Source: Nocardia sp. NBC_00565 | GTDB lineage: Bacteria > Actinomycetota > Actinomycetes > Mycobacteriales > Mycobacteriaceae | Assembly: GCF_036345915.1 (NCBI RefSeq) | Contig: NZ_CP107785.1 | Location: 1,054,001 to 1,118,000 of the forward strand | Reading direction: 5' to 3' | DNA: 64,000 nucleotides | In this document: positions 30,929-42,184 of the stretch, one piece after another | Numbering within the stretch: the stretch's first letter is position 1 | Layout of the letters: every line of letters starts with the position of its first letter | The notes under the pieces: generated by a model | The model's input: the letters and a program-made list of their open reading frames with translations, nothing else | Databases searched by the model: none | Told to the model about the DNA's origin: nothing | Translations under genes and position numbers: made by a program

Positions 30929-32293
30929 TCAGGCGTCGGCAGCTACCGTCGACCGCACATTCGGGAGACCGAGGTTGTCGCGCAATGTTGTTCCGGTGTA
31001 CTCGGTGCGCAGCGCGCCCCGGTCCTGCAGCAGCGGCACCACCTTGTCGACGAATTCGTCGATGCCCCAGGGGACCAGGTGCGAGCCGAGGATGAAACCG
31101 TCGGAGCCATTGTTCTGCACGAAGGAGTCGATCTGCTCGGCCACCTGGGTGGGGGTCCCGACCAGCGGTCCGCGTTCGAACTGGTCGATCACCACCTCGC
31201 GCAGGGTGAGCTGCTTCGCCTCGGCGACCTGACGCAGGCGCTCTACCGTGGCGAAGCGATCCTGGTGTACGAAGGCGCGCCCCTGGATGATCGGCGGGGC
31301 AGCGGGATCCGGATCGATATCGGGTACCGGGCCCTCCGGATCGTAGCCGGACAGATCGCGGTTCCAGATCTGCTCCAGCAGGATCAGCGCGGTCTGACCG
31401 GTGACCTGCTCATTGCGGATCGCGTGGAATTTCTCGATCGCCTCGGCCTCGGTGTCGCCGAGCACGAAACTCGCCGACGGCAGGATCTTGATGTCCTCGG
31501 CCGCACGTCCCGCGGCTACCGCGCGCGCCTTGATATCGCGGTAGAAGTCCGCGGCCTCGGGCAGCTTGCCGAACGGGGAGAAGATGGCATCGGCATTCGC
31601 GGCGGCGAAATCGCGGCCCTGCGGTGAGACGCCGGCCTGCAGGATCACCGGCCTGCCCTGCGGGCTGCGCGGCACGGTGAAACGTCCGGAGATGTCGAAC
31701 TGGCTGCCGTGGAAGGCGAACGCACCGGCATCCGGGCGGGCCAGGAATCGGCCGGAGTCCTTGTCGGCGACGAGATCCTCGGCCTCCCACGAATCCCACA
31801 GGGCCCGAACGGCATTCAACGTCTCCTCGGCCCGCACATACCGGTCGGCCGGATCGAGGAAGCCGCCGCGCCGGAAGTTCTGGCCGGTGAAGGCGTCGAA
31901 GGAGGTCACCACATTCCAGGCGGCGCGGCCGTCGGAGAGATGATCCAGGCTCGCGAGCTGGCGGGCCAGCTCATAGGGCTCGTTGAAGGTGGCGTTGATC
32001 GTGCCCGCGAGGCCGAGATGTTCGGTGACCGCCGCGATGGAGGCCAATACGGTGAAGGTGTCGGGGCGGCCGATGATGTCCTGATCGAAGATCTGGCCCG
32101 CGCGTTCGCGCAGGATGAGACCTTCGGCGAGGAAGAAGAAGTCGAACTTACCGCGTTCGGCGGTGCGCGCGGTGTGTTCGAAACTGCTGAAATCGATCTG
32201 GCTGCCCGCGGCGGGGTGCCACCAGGCGGTGTGATGGTTGACGCCGCCGAGGTAGGCGCCCAGGATGACCTGCTTACGTGGGGTGCTCATCAT
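30929..32293 (-). CDS. LLM-class flavin-dependent monooxygenase, NtaA/SnaA/DszA type
   Basis: A 454-residue FMNH2-dependent monooxygenase of the bacterial-luciferase fold. Family marks are the N-terminal LGAYLGGVNHHTAWWHP, FFLAEGLILRE, TINATFNEPYELARQLASLDHLSDGRAAWNVVTS and VILQAGVSPQGRDFAA. Relatives oxidise nitrilotriacetate, dibenzothiophene sulfone or amino-acid-derived compounds. It follows a second luciferase-type gene after 9 bases, so the pair is an operon. A flavin reductase is not present nearby. It interrupts the arg region between argR and argG. Confidence 0.9.
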   Translation of the reverse strand: MMSTPRKQVILGAYLGGVNHHTAWWHPAAGSQIDFSSFEHTARTAERGKFDFFFLAEGLILRERAGQIFDQDIIGRPDTFTVLASIAAVTEHLGLAGTINATFNEPYELARQLASLDHLSDGRAAWNVVTSFDAFTGQNFRRGGFLDPADRYVRAEETLNAVRALWDSWEAEDLVADKDSGRFLARPDAGAFAFHGSQFDISGRFTVPRSPQGRPVILQAGVSPQGRDFAAANADAIFSPFGKLPEAADFYRDIKARAVAAGRAAEDIKILPSASFVLGDTEAEAIEKFHAIRNEQVTGQTALILLEQIWNRDLSGYDPEGPVPDIDPDPAAPPIIQGRAFVHQDRFATVERLRQVAEAKQLTLREVVIDQFERGPLVGTPTQVAEQIDSFVQNNGSDGFILGSHLVPWGIDEFVDKVVPLLQDRGALRTEYTGTTLRDNLGLPNVRSTVAADA

Positions 32294-32302
32294 TGACCTC
32301 GC

Positions 32303-33517
32303 TCAGGCAGTCGCGTAACGGTTGGGGACGGTGGTCGGCAGACCGAGCAGCGCGCGCAGTGAACCGTCCGGGTAGCTGGTGCGGAATACGCCGTGGCGTT
32401 GCAGGGCGGGGACGAGCCGATCGGTGATGGCGGCCAGGTCATCGACCGCGACACCGGGCCGCAAGCGGAATCCATCGACTCCTCGGCCGCTCCATTCGAT
32501 GAGCAGTTCGGCGAGTTCGTCGGCGCTGCCCGCGAAAATTCCGGCATCGGAGGCGAATTCGTCCCCAGCGTGCTCGTTCAACCGCGCCAGCCGCTGCGGA
32601 CCGGTCGTCTCGTCGGTATCGAGGAAGACCACGATGTCGGCATAGATCCGCAGCGGCTCGCCGGTGCGATCCACTCGTGCCGCGGCGGCGGTGACTTGTT
32701 CGACGATCGGGCCGGGGCCGGCCTCGCGTGTCGGGGTGACGAAGACGAGATCCGCGCCGCGGGCGGCGAATTCGTAGATCAGCGGGCCGTGCGCCAACGC
32801 CGCCACCACCGGCTGTCCCTGCGGCGGGCGCGGTGTGATGGACGGTCCGCGGACGCTGAAGAAACGGCCCTCGAAGTCGATGTAGTGCAACTTGTCGCGA
32901 TCGATGAAGCGCCGTGTCGCCACATCGTGGATCTCGGCGCCGTCCTCCCAGCTGTCCCACAGTCGCCGCACCACCTCGACGGCGTCGGCGGCCTCGTCGA
33001 ACAGATCGTGCACCTCGCCGGGGAAGGTGCCCGACGCGACTGCTTCCGCGAGCTCGGTGGCGGTGATGGCGCGCAGTTCACGGCGTCCGAAATGCGCGGC
33101 CTCACCGGGCGTCCCGGATACGCGCACCTGCCAACCCGCGCGGCCCCGCGAGGTGTAGTCGAGCGTGGCGATCGACTTCGAGATGTGGAATGGTTCGGTG
33201 TGGGTGGTCGTCACCGTCGGGATGAGCCCGATATGCCGGGTGACCGGGGCGATGCGCGCGGCGATCAGGTTCGCGTCGATCCTGGCCCGGACCCGGTCGA
33301 CGGCGTCATCGGTCCGCGCGTGCCGTTCCTCAGGAATCGCCAGGCTGTCCTCGATGCTCACGAAATCGAGCAGTCCGCGCTGTGCGGTGGTGACCAGATC
33401 CGTCCAATATCCGGCGCTGAACAAATCGGCGGGCCGGGAGTTCGGCTCCCGCCAGGCGGCCGGATGCCAGCCCGCTCCGTCGAGCGCGACGCCGAGATGT
33501 AGTGGGTTCGGTGCCAT
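32303..33517 (-). CDS. LLM-class flavin-dependent oxidoreductase
   Basis: A 404-residue luciferase-fold enzyme, paralogous in layout to its downstream neighbour: HLGVALDGAGWHPAAWRE at the start, FVSIEDSLAIP, TVTTTHTEPFHISKSIATLDY and a related C-terminal end (FRTSYPDGSLRALLGLP). ATG 33517 has GGGAG 5 bases upstream; an upstream reading frame without a site is ignored. It is the first gene of the monooxygenase pair. Substrate unknown; sulfur or xenobiotic scavenging is common for such pairs. Confidence 0.88.
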   Translation of the reverse strand: MAPNPLHLGVALDGAGWHPAAWREPNSRPADLFSAGYWTDLVTTAQRGLLDFVSIEDSLAIPEERHARTDDAVDRVRARIDANLIAARIAPVTRHIGLIPTVTTTHTEPFHISKSIATLDYTSRGRAGWQVRVSGTPGEAAHFGRRELRAITATELAEAVASGTFPGEVHDLFDEAADAVEVVRRLWDSWEDGAEIHDVATRRFIDRDKLHYIDFEGRFFSVRGPSITPRPPQGQPVVAALAHGPLIYEFAARGADLVFVTPTREAGPGPIVEQVTAAAARVDRTGEPLRIYADIVVFLDTDETTGPQRLARLNEHAGDEFASDAGIFAGSADELAELLIEWSGRGVDGFRLRPGVAVDDLAAITDRLVPALQRHGVFRTSYPDGSLRALLGLPTTVPNRYATA

Positions 33518-33630
33518 CGTCTCCCGTTTCTGTGCATGCGTGAATGTCGTGTCCCTCAACGCGGGACCGGCGCGCGTGCCGCCGGACGTCGGCTATCGCC
33601 CGTCGTTCGGCGGGCTCGTCCTGGCTGCCG

Positions 33631-33670
33631 CGGATGATCATCCGAAGTCGGATACCGCGTGGCCACGCGG
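33631..33670. promoter_or_regulatory. two adjacent perfect palindromes upstream of the monooxygenase pair
   Basis: CGGATGATCATCCG (33631-33644) and CCGCGTGGCCACGCGG (33655-33670) are both fully self-complementary and 10 bases apart. They lie in the 359-base gap (33518-33876) between the leftward monooxygenases and the rightward acetyltransferase, which otherwise holds no gene I can support. They may be operators or RNA hairpins of the monooxygenase leader. Confidence 0.4.
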
Positions 33671-33876
33671 CATTACCAGACCGACGATTCCCGCTCGGCG
33701 TGGATGGTGTCAACGGTTCGAATCAGCTCGAGCCATGGGAAATACCCTGTGGGCGAGTGGAATTGAACTTGTTGCCGACCCGGCGGCATCGGAATCGCGG
33801 TGAGTCCAACCGGTGCGCGCTGGTCGTGCGCCTCGCTAACGTTCTCTGGTTCGACGCTGTTGTGGAGGAGTGCGCG

Positions 33877-34629
33877 GTGACCACTGATTCGACCATCGAC
33901 GTCTCGCTACATCCGCTCGACGACCCGGTGCGGGCATCGCTGCGCGGCGAGCACCACCGGTTCGCCAGGTGGGTGGGCCGAATCGGCCGCTACGACCCCG
34001 AGGTCGCCAGATTCTTCGGCCACCCGCCAGAACTGGACGAACAGGACTGGATCGATCTGGCCACCCTCCTCGGACCCGGCGGCAGCACCGCACTGCGCGG
34101 CTACGGCCACGTGCCGCCGGACGGTTGGACGGTCCTGCACGAACTCGGCTCGGTCCAGATGGACGGCACCGCCCTGCGCGTCGCCCACGACCCGGACCTC
34201 GAGGTGCTCACCCCAGCCGACATCCCGGAGATCCTGGACCTGATCGCCCGCACCGAACCCGGCCCCTACGCACCCCGAACCATCGAAATGGGCACCTACC
34301 TGGGCCTACGCGTCGACGGTCGACTGGTGGCAATGGCGGGGGAGCGCATGCACCCACCCGGCTGGACCGAAATCAGCGCCGTCTGCACCGATGCCGATTT
34401 CCGCGGTCGCGGCTTCGCCTCCCGCCTCATCCGCGCCGTCGGCGCCGGCATCCGCGCCCGCGGCGAAAAGCCGTTCCTACACGCCGTAGCCCACAACGCG
34501 ACCGCGATCAGCCTCTACGAAACCCTCGGCTTCACCCTCCGCAAGCGTTCCCTGCTGACGATCGTCCAGGCCCCATCGCCCGGGAGCCAGGCACCGACGC
34601 CAGCGAGTGCCGCATCCGCGCCGAACTAG
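33877..34629 (+). CDS. GNAT-family acetyltransferase
   Basis: A 250-residue protein with a C-terminal GNAT domain. It shows the acetyl-CoA pyrophosphate loop in CTDADFRGRGFASRLIRAVGAGI (R-G-x-G-F/Y-A) and the ISLYETLGF motif near the end; the first 100 residues resemble the FR47/GCN5-like N-terminal half. GTG 33877 follows GGAGGAG by 8 bases. No pathway link is visible, as it sits alone between the monooxygenases and the argG region. Substrate unknown. Confidence 0.85.
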   Translation: MTTDSTIDVSLHPLDDPVRASLRGEHHRFARWVGRIGRYDPEVARFFGHPPELDEQDWIDLATLLGPGGSTALRGYGHVPPDGWTVLHELGSVQMDGTALRVAHDPDLEVLTPADIPEILDLIARTEPGPYAPRTIEMGTYLGLRVDGRLVAMAGERMHPPGWTEISAVCTDADFRGRGFASRLIRAVGAGIRARGEKPFLHAVAHNATAISLYETLGFTLRKRSLLTIVQAPSPGSQAPTPASAASAPN

Positions 34630-34759
34630 TCGAGCGAATGCACCGAATCCGAGCTCGCGCATAGCTTCCGGTTTTCGGACCAGTGTGTCGTGCGGAGAGT
34701 CGGTGTGCGACCGCGTCGAAGGTGTGTGCGAGCCCGGTTTGGGCCGTATGGCGTGCGGC

Positions 34760-34915
34760 TCAGCCGAATGGGTATTGGCCTCCACCACCACCCGGCGAGT
34801 TGTGACCGGGGGTGCCTACATTGATGATTTCCTGGATCAGATCGACGAGTGCTCGCCCGACGTCGAGGACGCCGTTGCCGAGGGTGCTGAATTCGCCTGC
34901 GATGAGATGCAGCAT
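34760..34915 (-). CDS. 51-residue amphipathic small protein, unknown function
   Basis: A compact frame with AAGGG 8 bases before ATG 34915. It has no signal peptide. Residues 1-33 form a single predicted amphipathic helix (LGNGVLDVGRALVDLIQEII), followed by a short glycine-rich tail ending QYPFG. The size, absence of a signal and amphipathic helix recall the small mycolata channel-forming peptides PorA/PorH, or a secreted peptide toxin. No homology is claimed. It reads opposite to argG and starts 140 bases from the argG start. Confidence 0.55.
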   Translation of the reverse strand: MLHLIAGEFSTLGNGVLDVGRALVDLIQEIINVGTPGHNSPGGGGGQYPFG

Positions 34916-34996
34916 GTCGTTCGCCCTTCTGCCCGCCCAGATGGTGTTGTTCCAAGAGTAGGGCACGAGGCAAGCGAGACCCGGGTGTGAATGGGC

Positions 34997-35023
34997 TTGC
35001 ATCGTCATGCATAATCATTTGCA
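34997..35023 (+). promoter_or_regulatory. ArgR box upstream of argG
   Basis: TTGCATCGTCATGCATAATC continues into ATTTGCA, repeating the TGCAT half-site three times in opposite orientations. The block TGAATGGGCTTGCAT that precedes it is identical to the one before argC. The CATAAT at 35010-35015 is a candidate -10. Unlike argC, a leader with GAGGAG follows before the ATG at 35055. Confidence 0.6.
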
Positions 35024-35054
35024 AGATACACACGAAACCGAGGAGCACACAGAC

Positions 35055-36257
35055 ATGTCCGAGCGCGTCGTACTCGCCTACTCCGGTGGGCTCGATACCT
35101 CCGTTGCGATCAGCTGGATCGGCAAGGAGACCGGCGCCGAGGTCGTGGCGGTCGCCATTGATCTGGGCCAGGGCGGCGAGGATATGAACGCGGTGCGCCA
35201 GCGCGCGCTGGACTGCGGTGCGGTCGAGGCGATCGTGGTCGACGCGCGTGACGAGTTCGCCAACGAGTACTGCCTGCCCACCATCCAGGCGAACGCGATG
35301 TACATGGGCCAGTACCCGCTGGTGTCGGCGATCAGCCGTCCGCTGATCGTCAAGCATCTGGTCGAGGCCGCCAAGTTCCACGGCGCGAGCACCGTCGCGC
35401 ACGGCTGCACCGGTAAGGGCAACGACCAGGTGCGCTTCGAGGTCGGCATCGGAGCGCTGGCCCCCGATCTCAATGTGATCGCGCCGGTCCGCGACTACGC
35501 CTGGACCCGGGAGAAGGCCATCGCCTTCGCCGAGGAGAACAAGCTCCCGATCAATGTCACCAAGAAGTCGCCGTTCTCGATCGACCAGAACGTGTGGGGT
35601 CGCGCGGTGGAGACCGGCTTCCTGGAGGATCTCTGGAACGCGCCGACCAAGGACGTCTACGACTACACCTCGGACCCGACGGTCAACTTCGAGGCCCCGG
35701 ACGAGCTCATCGTCACCTTCGACAAGGGTGTGCCGGTCGCCGTCGACGGCCGTCCGGTCAGCGTGCTCGAGGCCATCGTCGAACTGAACCACCGCGCCGG
35801 CCGCCAAGGCGTCGGCCGCCTCGATATGGTCGAGGACCGGCTGGTCGGCATCAAGAGCCGCGAGATCTACGAGGCCCCCGGCGCCATCGCGCTGATCACC
35901 GCGCACCAGGCCCTGGAGAACGTCACCATCGAGCGCGAACTGGGCCGCTACAAGCGGCAGGTCGAGCAGCGCTGGGGCGAGCTGGCCTACGACGGCCTGT
36001 GGTTCTCCCCGCTCAAGCGGGCGCTGGACGCGTTCGTCGCCGAGACTCAGGAGCACGTCACCGGCGAGATCCGGATGGTGCTGCACGGCGGTTCGATCGT
36101 GGTCAACGGCCGCCGCTCCGAGCAGTCGCTCTACGACTTCAACCTGGCCACCTACGACGAGGGCGACACCTTCGATCAGTCGCTGGCGAAGGGCTTCGTG
36201 CAGATCCACGGCCTGTCCTCCAAGGTCGCGGCCCGTCGCGACCTGAACCAGAAGTAG
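35055..36257 (+). CDS. argG: argininosuccinate synthase
   Basis: Joins citrulline and aspartate with ATP. It has 400 residues. The PP-loop YSGGLDTS is at 9-16; the family segments [13 protein letters not shown] and [12 protein letters not shown] follow. ATG 35055 has GAGGAG 11 bases upstream; in-frame codons before it fall in the ArgR box. Unlike the mycobacterial arrangement, argG is separated from argR by 4.2 kb and has its own ArgR-like site, so it is a separate transcription unit. Confidence 0.97.
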   Translation: MSERVVLAYSGGLDTSVAISWIGKETGAEVVAVAIDLGQGGEDMNAVRQRALDCGAVEAIVVDARDEFANEYCLPTIQANAMYMGQYPLVSAISRPLIVKHLVEAAKFHGASTVAHGCTGKGNDQVRFEVGIGALAPDLNVIAPVRDYAWTREKAIAFAEENKLPINVTKKSPFSIDQNVWGRAVETGFLEDLWNAPTKDVYDYTSDPTVNFEAPDELIVTFDKGVPVAVDGRPVSVLEAIVELNHRAGRQGVGRLDMVEDRLVGIKSREIYEAPGAIALITAHQALENVTIERELGRYKRQVEQRWGELAYDGLWFSPLKRALDAFVAETQEHVTGEIRMVLHGGSIVVNGRRSEQSLYDFNLATYDEGDTFDQSLAKGFVQIHGLSSKVAARRDLNQK

Positions 36258-36347
36258 GCCTGCGCGCGGCCTGAGGACGGACTGCGTCCACTATTAGGCT
36301 CGAACGGGGTCGGCACACCCAGAGCCGACCCGAAGGGAGCGAGCGCT

Positions 36348-38730
<2,383 letters not shown>

Positions 38731-38841
38731 ATCTCTTCCTGGATCGACGACCGAATTCTGCGCTGTCGACCTTGCGATCGAGGTAGGCAAATGCTTATGG
38801 CCCGGCCGCCGCCATCCACCGCCCCCGGTTACGCTGCGCCG

Positions 38842-39165
38842 ATGACCCTGCTGTTGCTGGCGCTGGCCATCGCCTCCGAGATCACCGCGACCGTATCGCT
38901 CAAGCTCTCCGAGGGATTCACCAAGTTGGTGCCCTCGATCATCGTGGTCATCGGCTACAGCTCGTCCTTCTACTTCCTCTCCCAGGCGCTCAAACGCGGG
39001 ATGGCGCTCGGCGTCGCCTACGGCATCTGGTCGGCCGTCGGTGTCGCGGTGATCGCGGTCATCGGTGTGCTCTTCCTCGACGAGCGGCTGTCGCTGGTGC
39101 AGGTCGGCGGCATCGCGTTGGTGATCCTCGGCGTGCTCGCGCTCGAACTCGGCGGTGCGCACTGA
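38842..39165 (+). CDS. small multidrug resistance (SMR) efflux protein
   Basis: A 107-residue drug/proton antiporter subunit with four membrane helices. The membrane-embedded glutamate is E13 in LALAIASEITATVSLKLSEGF, and the family motifs GYSSSFYFLSQALK, GVAYGIWSAVGV and FLDERLS are intact. It closely resembles Mmr/EmrE-type proteins. No clear ribosome site precedes the ATG; TACGCTGC at -13 could be a leaderless promoter. It stands alone. Confidence 0.93.
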   Translation: MTLLLLALAIASEITATVSLKLSEGFTKLVPSIIVVIGYSSSFYFLSQALKRGMALGVAYGIWSAVGVAVIAVIGVLFLDERLSLVQVGGIALVILGVLALELGGAH

Positions 39166-39305
39166 ACCTGGCCACGTCGCACCGCCGATTCCCGCTCGTT
39201 GCGCCCTGCGCATTTTGTCGAATTCGTCCCATGGGAGGCCGCGGCGAACGTAGCATCGGCCGATGGATTGGACGTTTGCTCAGCTGAGTCGACGTGGGTG
39301 ACGGT

Positions 39306-40082
39306 ATGGCATCGGAGGTCGGAGATGTCGCGCTGGAGGCCCAGTCGCTGGTGAAACGCTACGGCGGTGTCGAGGCGTTGCGGGGAGCCAACTTTCAGGT
39401 CCGAGCCGGTGAGGTCGTCGCGTTGATCGGTGATAACGGCGCGGGCAAATCCACACTGGTGAAATGCCTTTCGGGGGCCGAACAACCGGACTCGGGGACG
39501 ATCCTGCTCGACCGAACTCCAACCGTATTGAGCACACCGACCGCCGCGCGCAGGCTGGGTGTGGAAACGGTGTACCAAGACCTCGCCGTCGCACCCGATC
39601 TCGACCCCGCCGCGAACCTGTTTCTCGGCCGAGAGTTGGTTCGCCGCGGCTTGGCGGGCAAGCTCGGCATGCTCGACAAGAGTGCGATGCGAACCCAAGC
39701 CGTCGAACACTTTCGGCGGCTCGGTGTCACGCTGCAGCGCACCGATGTGCCGATCGGCACACTGTCGGGCGGGCAGCGCCAGAGTGTGGCCGTGGCGCGC
39801 GCGGTGATGTGGGCGAGCAAGGTCGTGTTCATGGACGAGCCGACCGCTGCCCTCGGCGTGGTGCAGCGTGAGCGGGTGCTCGAAGTGATCCGCAAGGTGC
39901 GCGACCAGGGCATCGCCGTCGTGCTGATCAGCCACAATATGCCCGAGGTGCTGGCCGTGGCCGACCGGATCGAGGTGCTGCGCCTCGGTAAGCGGGTGGC
40001 CCGGTTCGCCGCCGCCGATGCGACCCTGGAGCAATTGGTCGGCGCGATGACCGGTGCCCTGTCACACGAGGACGCCGAATGA
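39306..40082 (+). CDS. sugar ABC transporter ATP-binding protein (CUT2 type, single ATPase domain)
   Basis: A 258-residue ATPase with Walker A GDNGAGKST, the Q-loop in ETVYQDLAVAPDLD, ABC signature LSGGQRQSVAVARA, Walker B VVFMDEPTAAL and the H-loop ISHNM. It has one nucleotide-binding domain, like FrcA, in place of the fused pair of RbsA/XylG. GTG 39294 is an alternative start, and neither has a ribosome site. It overlaps the permease gene by 4 bases and is followed by a binding-protein gene, giving a complete importer. Confidence 0.92.
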   Translation: MASEVGDVALEAQSLVKRYGGVEALRGANFQVRAGEVVALIGDNGAGKSTLVKCLSGAEQPDSGTILLDRTPTVLSTPTAARRLGVETVYQDLAVAPDLDPAANLFLGRELVRRGLAGKLGMLDKSAMRTQAVEHFRRLGVTLQRTDVPIGTLSGGQRQSVAVARAVMWASKVVFMDEPTAALGVVQRERVLEVIRKVRDQGIAVVLISHNMPEVLAVADRIEVLRLGKRVARFAAADATLEQLVGAMTGALSHEDAE

Positions 40083-41116
40083 CCAAAGCGGTGGAGGCCG
40101 ATGGCGGCCCCGATCTGCCGGAACGCACTGTCCTGCAACGACTACTCGGCGCCAGCACGGTGTGGATCGGTGTGGTGCTCGTCGTACTGTGCGTGGTCTT
40201 CAGCATCCTGCGCCCCGACGCCTTCCCGACCCGCTTCACCTTGCAGACCCTGCTCATCGAAACCTCGGTGCTGCTTGTCCTTTCGGTCGGGATGACCTTC
40301 GTGATCATCACCTCCGGCATCGACCTCTCGGTCGGCATGGTGCTGATCTTCGCCGGGGTACTCGGCGCGAAGACGATGGAATGGCTGAGCCCCGACGAGA
40401 ACGCCACCTCGGCGGGGTGGGGGATCATCGGTCTCGGCTTCCTCATGTCCGTTGTGGGCGGCGGCATTTGGGGACTGCTCAATGGAATTCTGGTTGCCAA
40501 GGCCAAGATTCCGCCGCTGATCGTCACGCTCGGATCGTTCGGCGCGGCACTCGGTGCGGCGCAGCTGATCACCGGCGGCGTCGACACCAGGACCGTGCCC
40601 GATAAGCTGCGCGACTCGCTGGGTTTCGGGACATCGCTCGGCGGCGTGCCCAATCTGGTGCTGGTCGCCACCGTGGTGACGGTGCTCGCGGCATGGGTGC
40701 TGCACACCACCCGATTCGGCCGCTACACCTACGCGATCGGCTCCAACGAAGAGGCCGCCCGACGCTCGGGCATCGCGGTCACCCGTCACCTCGTGCTGGT
40801 CTACCTGATGACCGGATTGCTCGCCGGGCTGGCCGGATTCATGAATCTGGCCTACTTCGGTACCACCACCATCGGCGGGCACGGCACCGACAATCTGGAT
40901 GCCATCGCCGGTGTGGTCATCGGCGGGACAAGCCTTTTCGGCGGTATCGGCACGATCGTCGGCACGGTCATCGGCGTGTTCATTCCGTCGGTGCTGCGCA
41001 AGGGTTTCGTCATCGCGGGGGTGCCAGTGTTCTGGCAGCCGATCGCGGTGAGCGCGGTTCTGGTCGGGGCGGTGTGGTTCGACCAACTGCGTCGCCGGGC
41101 CCGGGACCGCAAGTAG
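40079..41116 (+). CDS. sugar ABC transporter permease (CUT2 type)
   Basis: A 345-residue inner-membrane permease of the ribose/xylose/fructose group, with 8-10 hydrophobic segments. Family marks are LVLSVGMTFVIITSGIDLSVG, PPLIVTLGSFGAALGAA, YAIGSNEEAARRSGI and GTDNLDAIAGVVIGGTSLFGG, the last being the cytoplasmic coupling region. It overlaps the ATPase gene (ATGA), and the binding-protein gene follows after 54 bases. Confidence 0.93.
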   Translation: MTKAVEADGGPDLPERTVLQRLLGASTVWIGVVLVVLCVVFSILRPDAFPTRFTLQTLLIETSVLLVLSVGMTFVIITSGIDLSVGMVLIFAGVLGAKTMEWLSPDENATSAGWGIIGLGFLMSVVGGGIWGLLNGILVAKAKIPPLIVTLGSFGAALGAAQLITGGVDTRTVPDKLRDSLGFGTSLGGVPNLVLVATVVTVLAAWVLHTTRFGRYTYAIGSNEEAARRSGIAVTRHLVLVYLMTGLLAGLAGFMNLAYFGTTTIGGHGTDNLDAIAGVVIGGTSLFGGIGTIVGTVIGVFIPSVLRKGFVIAGVPVFWQPIAVSAVLVGAVWFDQLRRRARDRK

Positions 41117-41170
41117 AGAGGTATGCAGTTACAACGCTGCGCGAGAAGAGAATAAGGCGGAGGTAGCCAG

Positions 41171-42145
41171 ATGAGGGTGGCGAAGCGGACCGCGGTGGTG
41201 ATCGGCGCGATGGCGGCGGTCGGCACATTGGTGGTGGGATGTGGTGGCTCGGTGAGCAATTCCGGCGGAACGGATGCCAAGAAATTGGTGCTGATTCCCG
41301 GCGTCGCCGACGAACCCTTCTACATCTCCATGCAGTGCGGCGCGCAGGACGAGGCGAGCAAGCTCGGCTACAAGCTCGAGACACAGGCTCCGACGAAGTT
41401 CGACGCGGGCGCACAGACTCCGGTGCTGACCGGTGTGGTGGCCAATAAGCCGGGCGGCATCCTGATCGCCCCCACGCATGCGACGGCGATGGCGAATCCG
41501 CTCGAGCAGGCCAGGGACGCCGGGATCAAAATCGTCGAAGTCGATACGGCGCTGGATGATACGTCGATCGCGCTGTCCTCGATCGCCTCCGATAACAAGA
41601 AGGGTGGTGAGCTCGCGGCGCAGACGCTGGCGAAGTTGATCGGTGATAAGGGACCCGTACTGGTTATCAACACCAAGGCCGGAACCTCCACCACGGACGC
41701 GCGTGCGCAGGGCTTCGAGGATGCGGTGAAGGCGTATCCGGGCATCACCTCGCTCGGCGTGCAGTACAACAATAACGAAGCGGCACAGGCGGCTTCGATC
41801 GTCACCGCGACGTTGGCCGCCCATCCCGACCTCGCCGGAATCTTCGCCACCAACCTGAGTTCGGCCGAGGGCGCGGCCACCGGACTGCGCAATGCCAACA
41901 AGCTCGGCCAGGTCAAGCTGGTCGGCTTCGACGCGAGCCCGAAGCAGGTCGAGGATCTGAAAGCCGGTACCGTGCAGGCGCTCATCGCGCAGGACCCGGG
42001 CGGTATCGGAGCCAAGGGTGTCGACCAGGCCGCCGCCGCGCTGGAGGGCAAGCCGGTGACCCGCAATATCCAGACGGATATGGTGGCGATCACCCAGGCC
42101 GATATGGACGCGAATTCCAAGTACTTCTACAAGCGCAAGTGCTGA
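41171..42145 (+). CDS. sugar ABC transporter substrate-binding lipoprotein (RbsB-like)
   Basis: A 324-residue periplasmic-binding-protein fold. The lipobox is LVVG-C at residue 24 after a basic start and hydrophobic stretch, so it is a membrane-anchored receptor. Core motifs are LVLIPGVADEPFYISMQCGAQDEA, PGGILIAPTHATAMANPLEQARDAGIKIVEVDT, and GIFATNLSSAEGA. An AAGGCGGAGGTAG site precedes ATG 41171. It completes the importer with the two genes upstream; the ligand is probably a pentose or hexose, not identified. Confidence 0.92.
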   Translation: MRVAKRTAVVIGAMAAVGTLVVGCGGSVSNSGGTDAKKLVLIPGVADEPFYISMQCGAQDEASKLGYKLETQAPTKFDAGAQTPVLTGVVANKPGGILIAPTHATAMANPLEQARDAGIKIVEVDTALDDTSIALSSIASDNKKGGELAAQTLAKLIGDKGPVLVINTKAGTSTTDARAQGFEDAVKAYPGITSLGVQYNNNEAAQAASIVTATLAAHPDLAGIFATNLSSAEGAATGLRNANKLGQVKLVGFDASPKQVEDLKAGTVQALIAQDPGGIGAKGVDQAAAALEGKPVTRNIQTDMVAITQADMDANSKYFYKRKC

Positions 42146-42184
42146 GGTAGGCAGTCGGCGGTTCGGATATCGATTCGGCGGCCG

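Noticed and set aside
33518..33876. Possible S-adenosylmethionine riboswitch ahead of the monooxygenase pair
   Set aside because: I looked for the conserved core elements of known SAM riboswitch classes in the leader and did not find them. Only two palindromes are present.
41171..41260. Single-ATPase sugar importer as a broken RbsA-type system
   Set aside because: Importers with one-domain ATPases (FrcA type) are normal, and all three genes are intact, so no truncation needs to be assumed.
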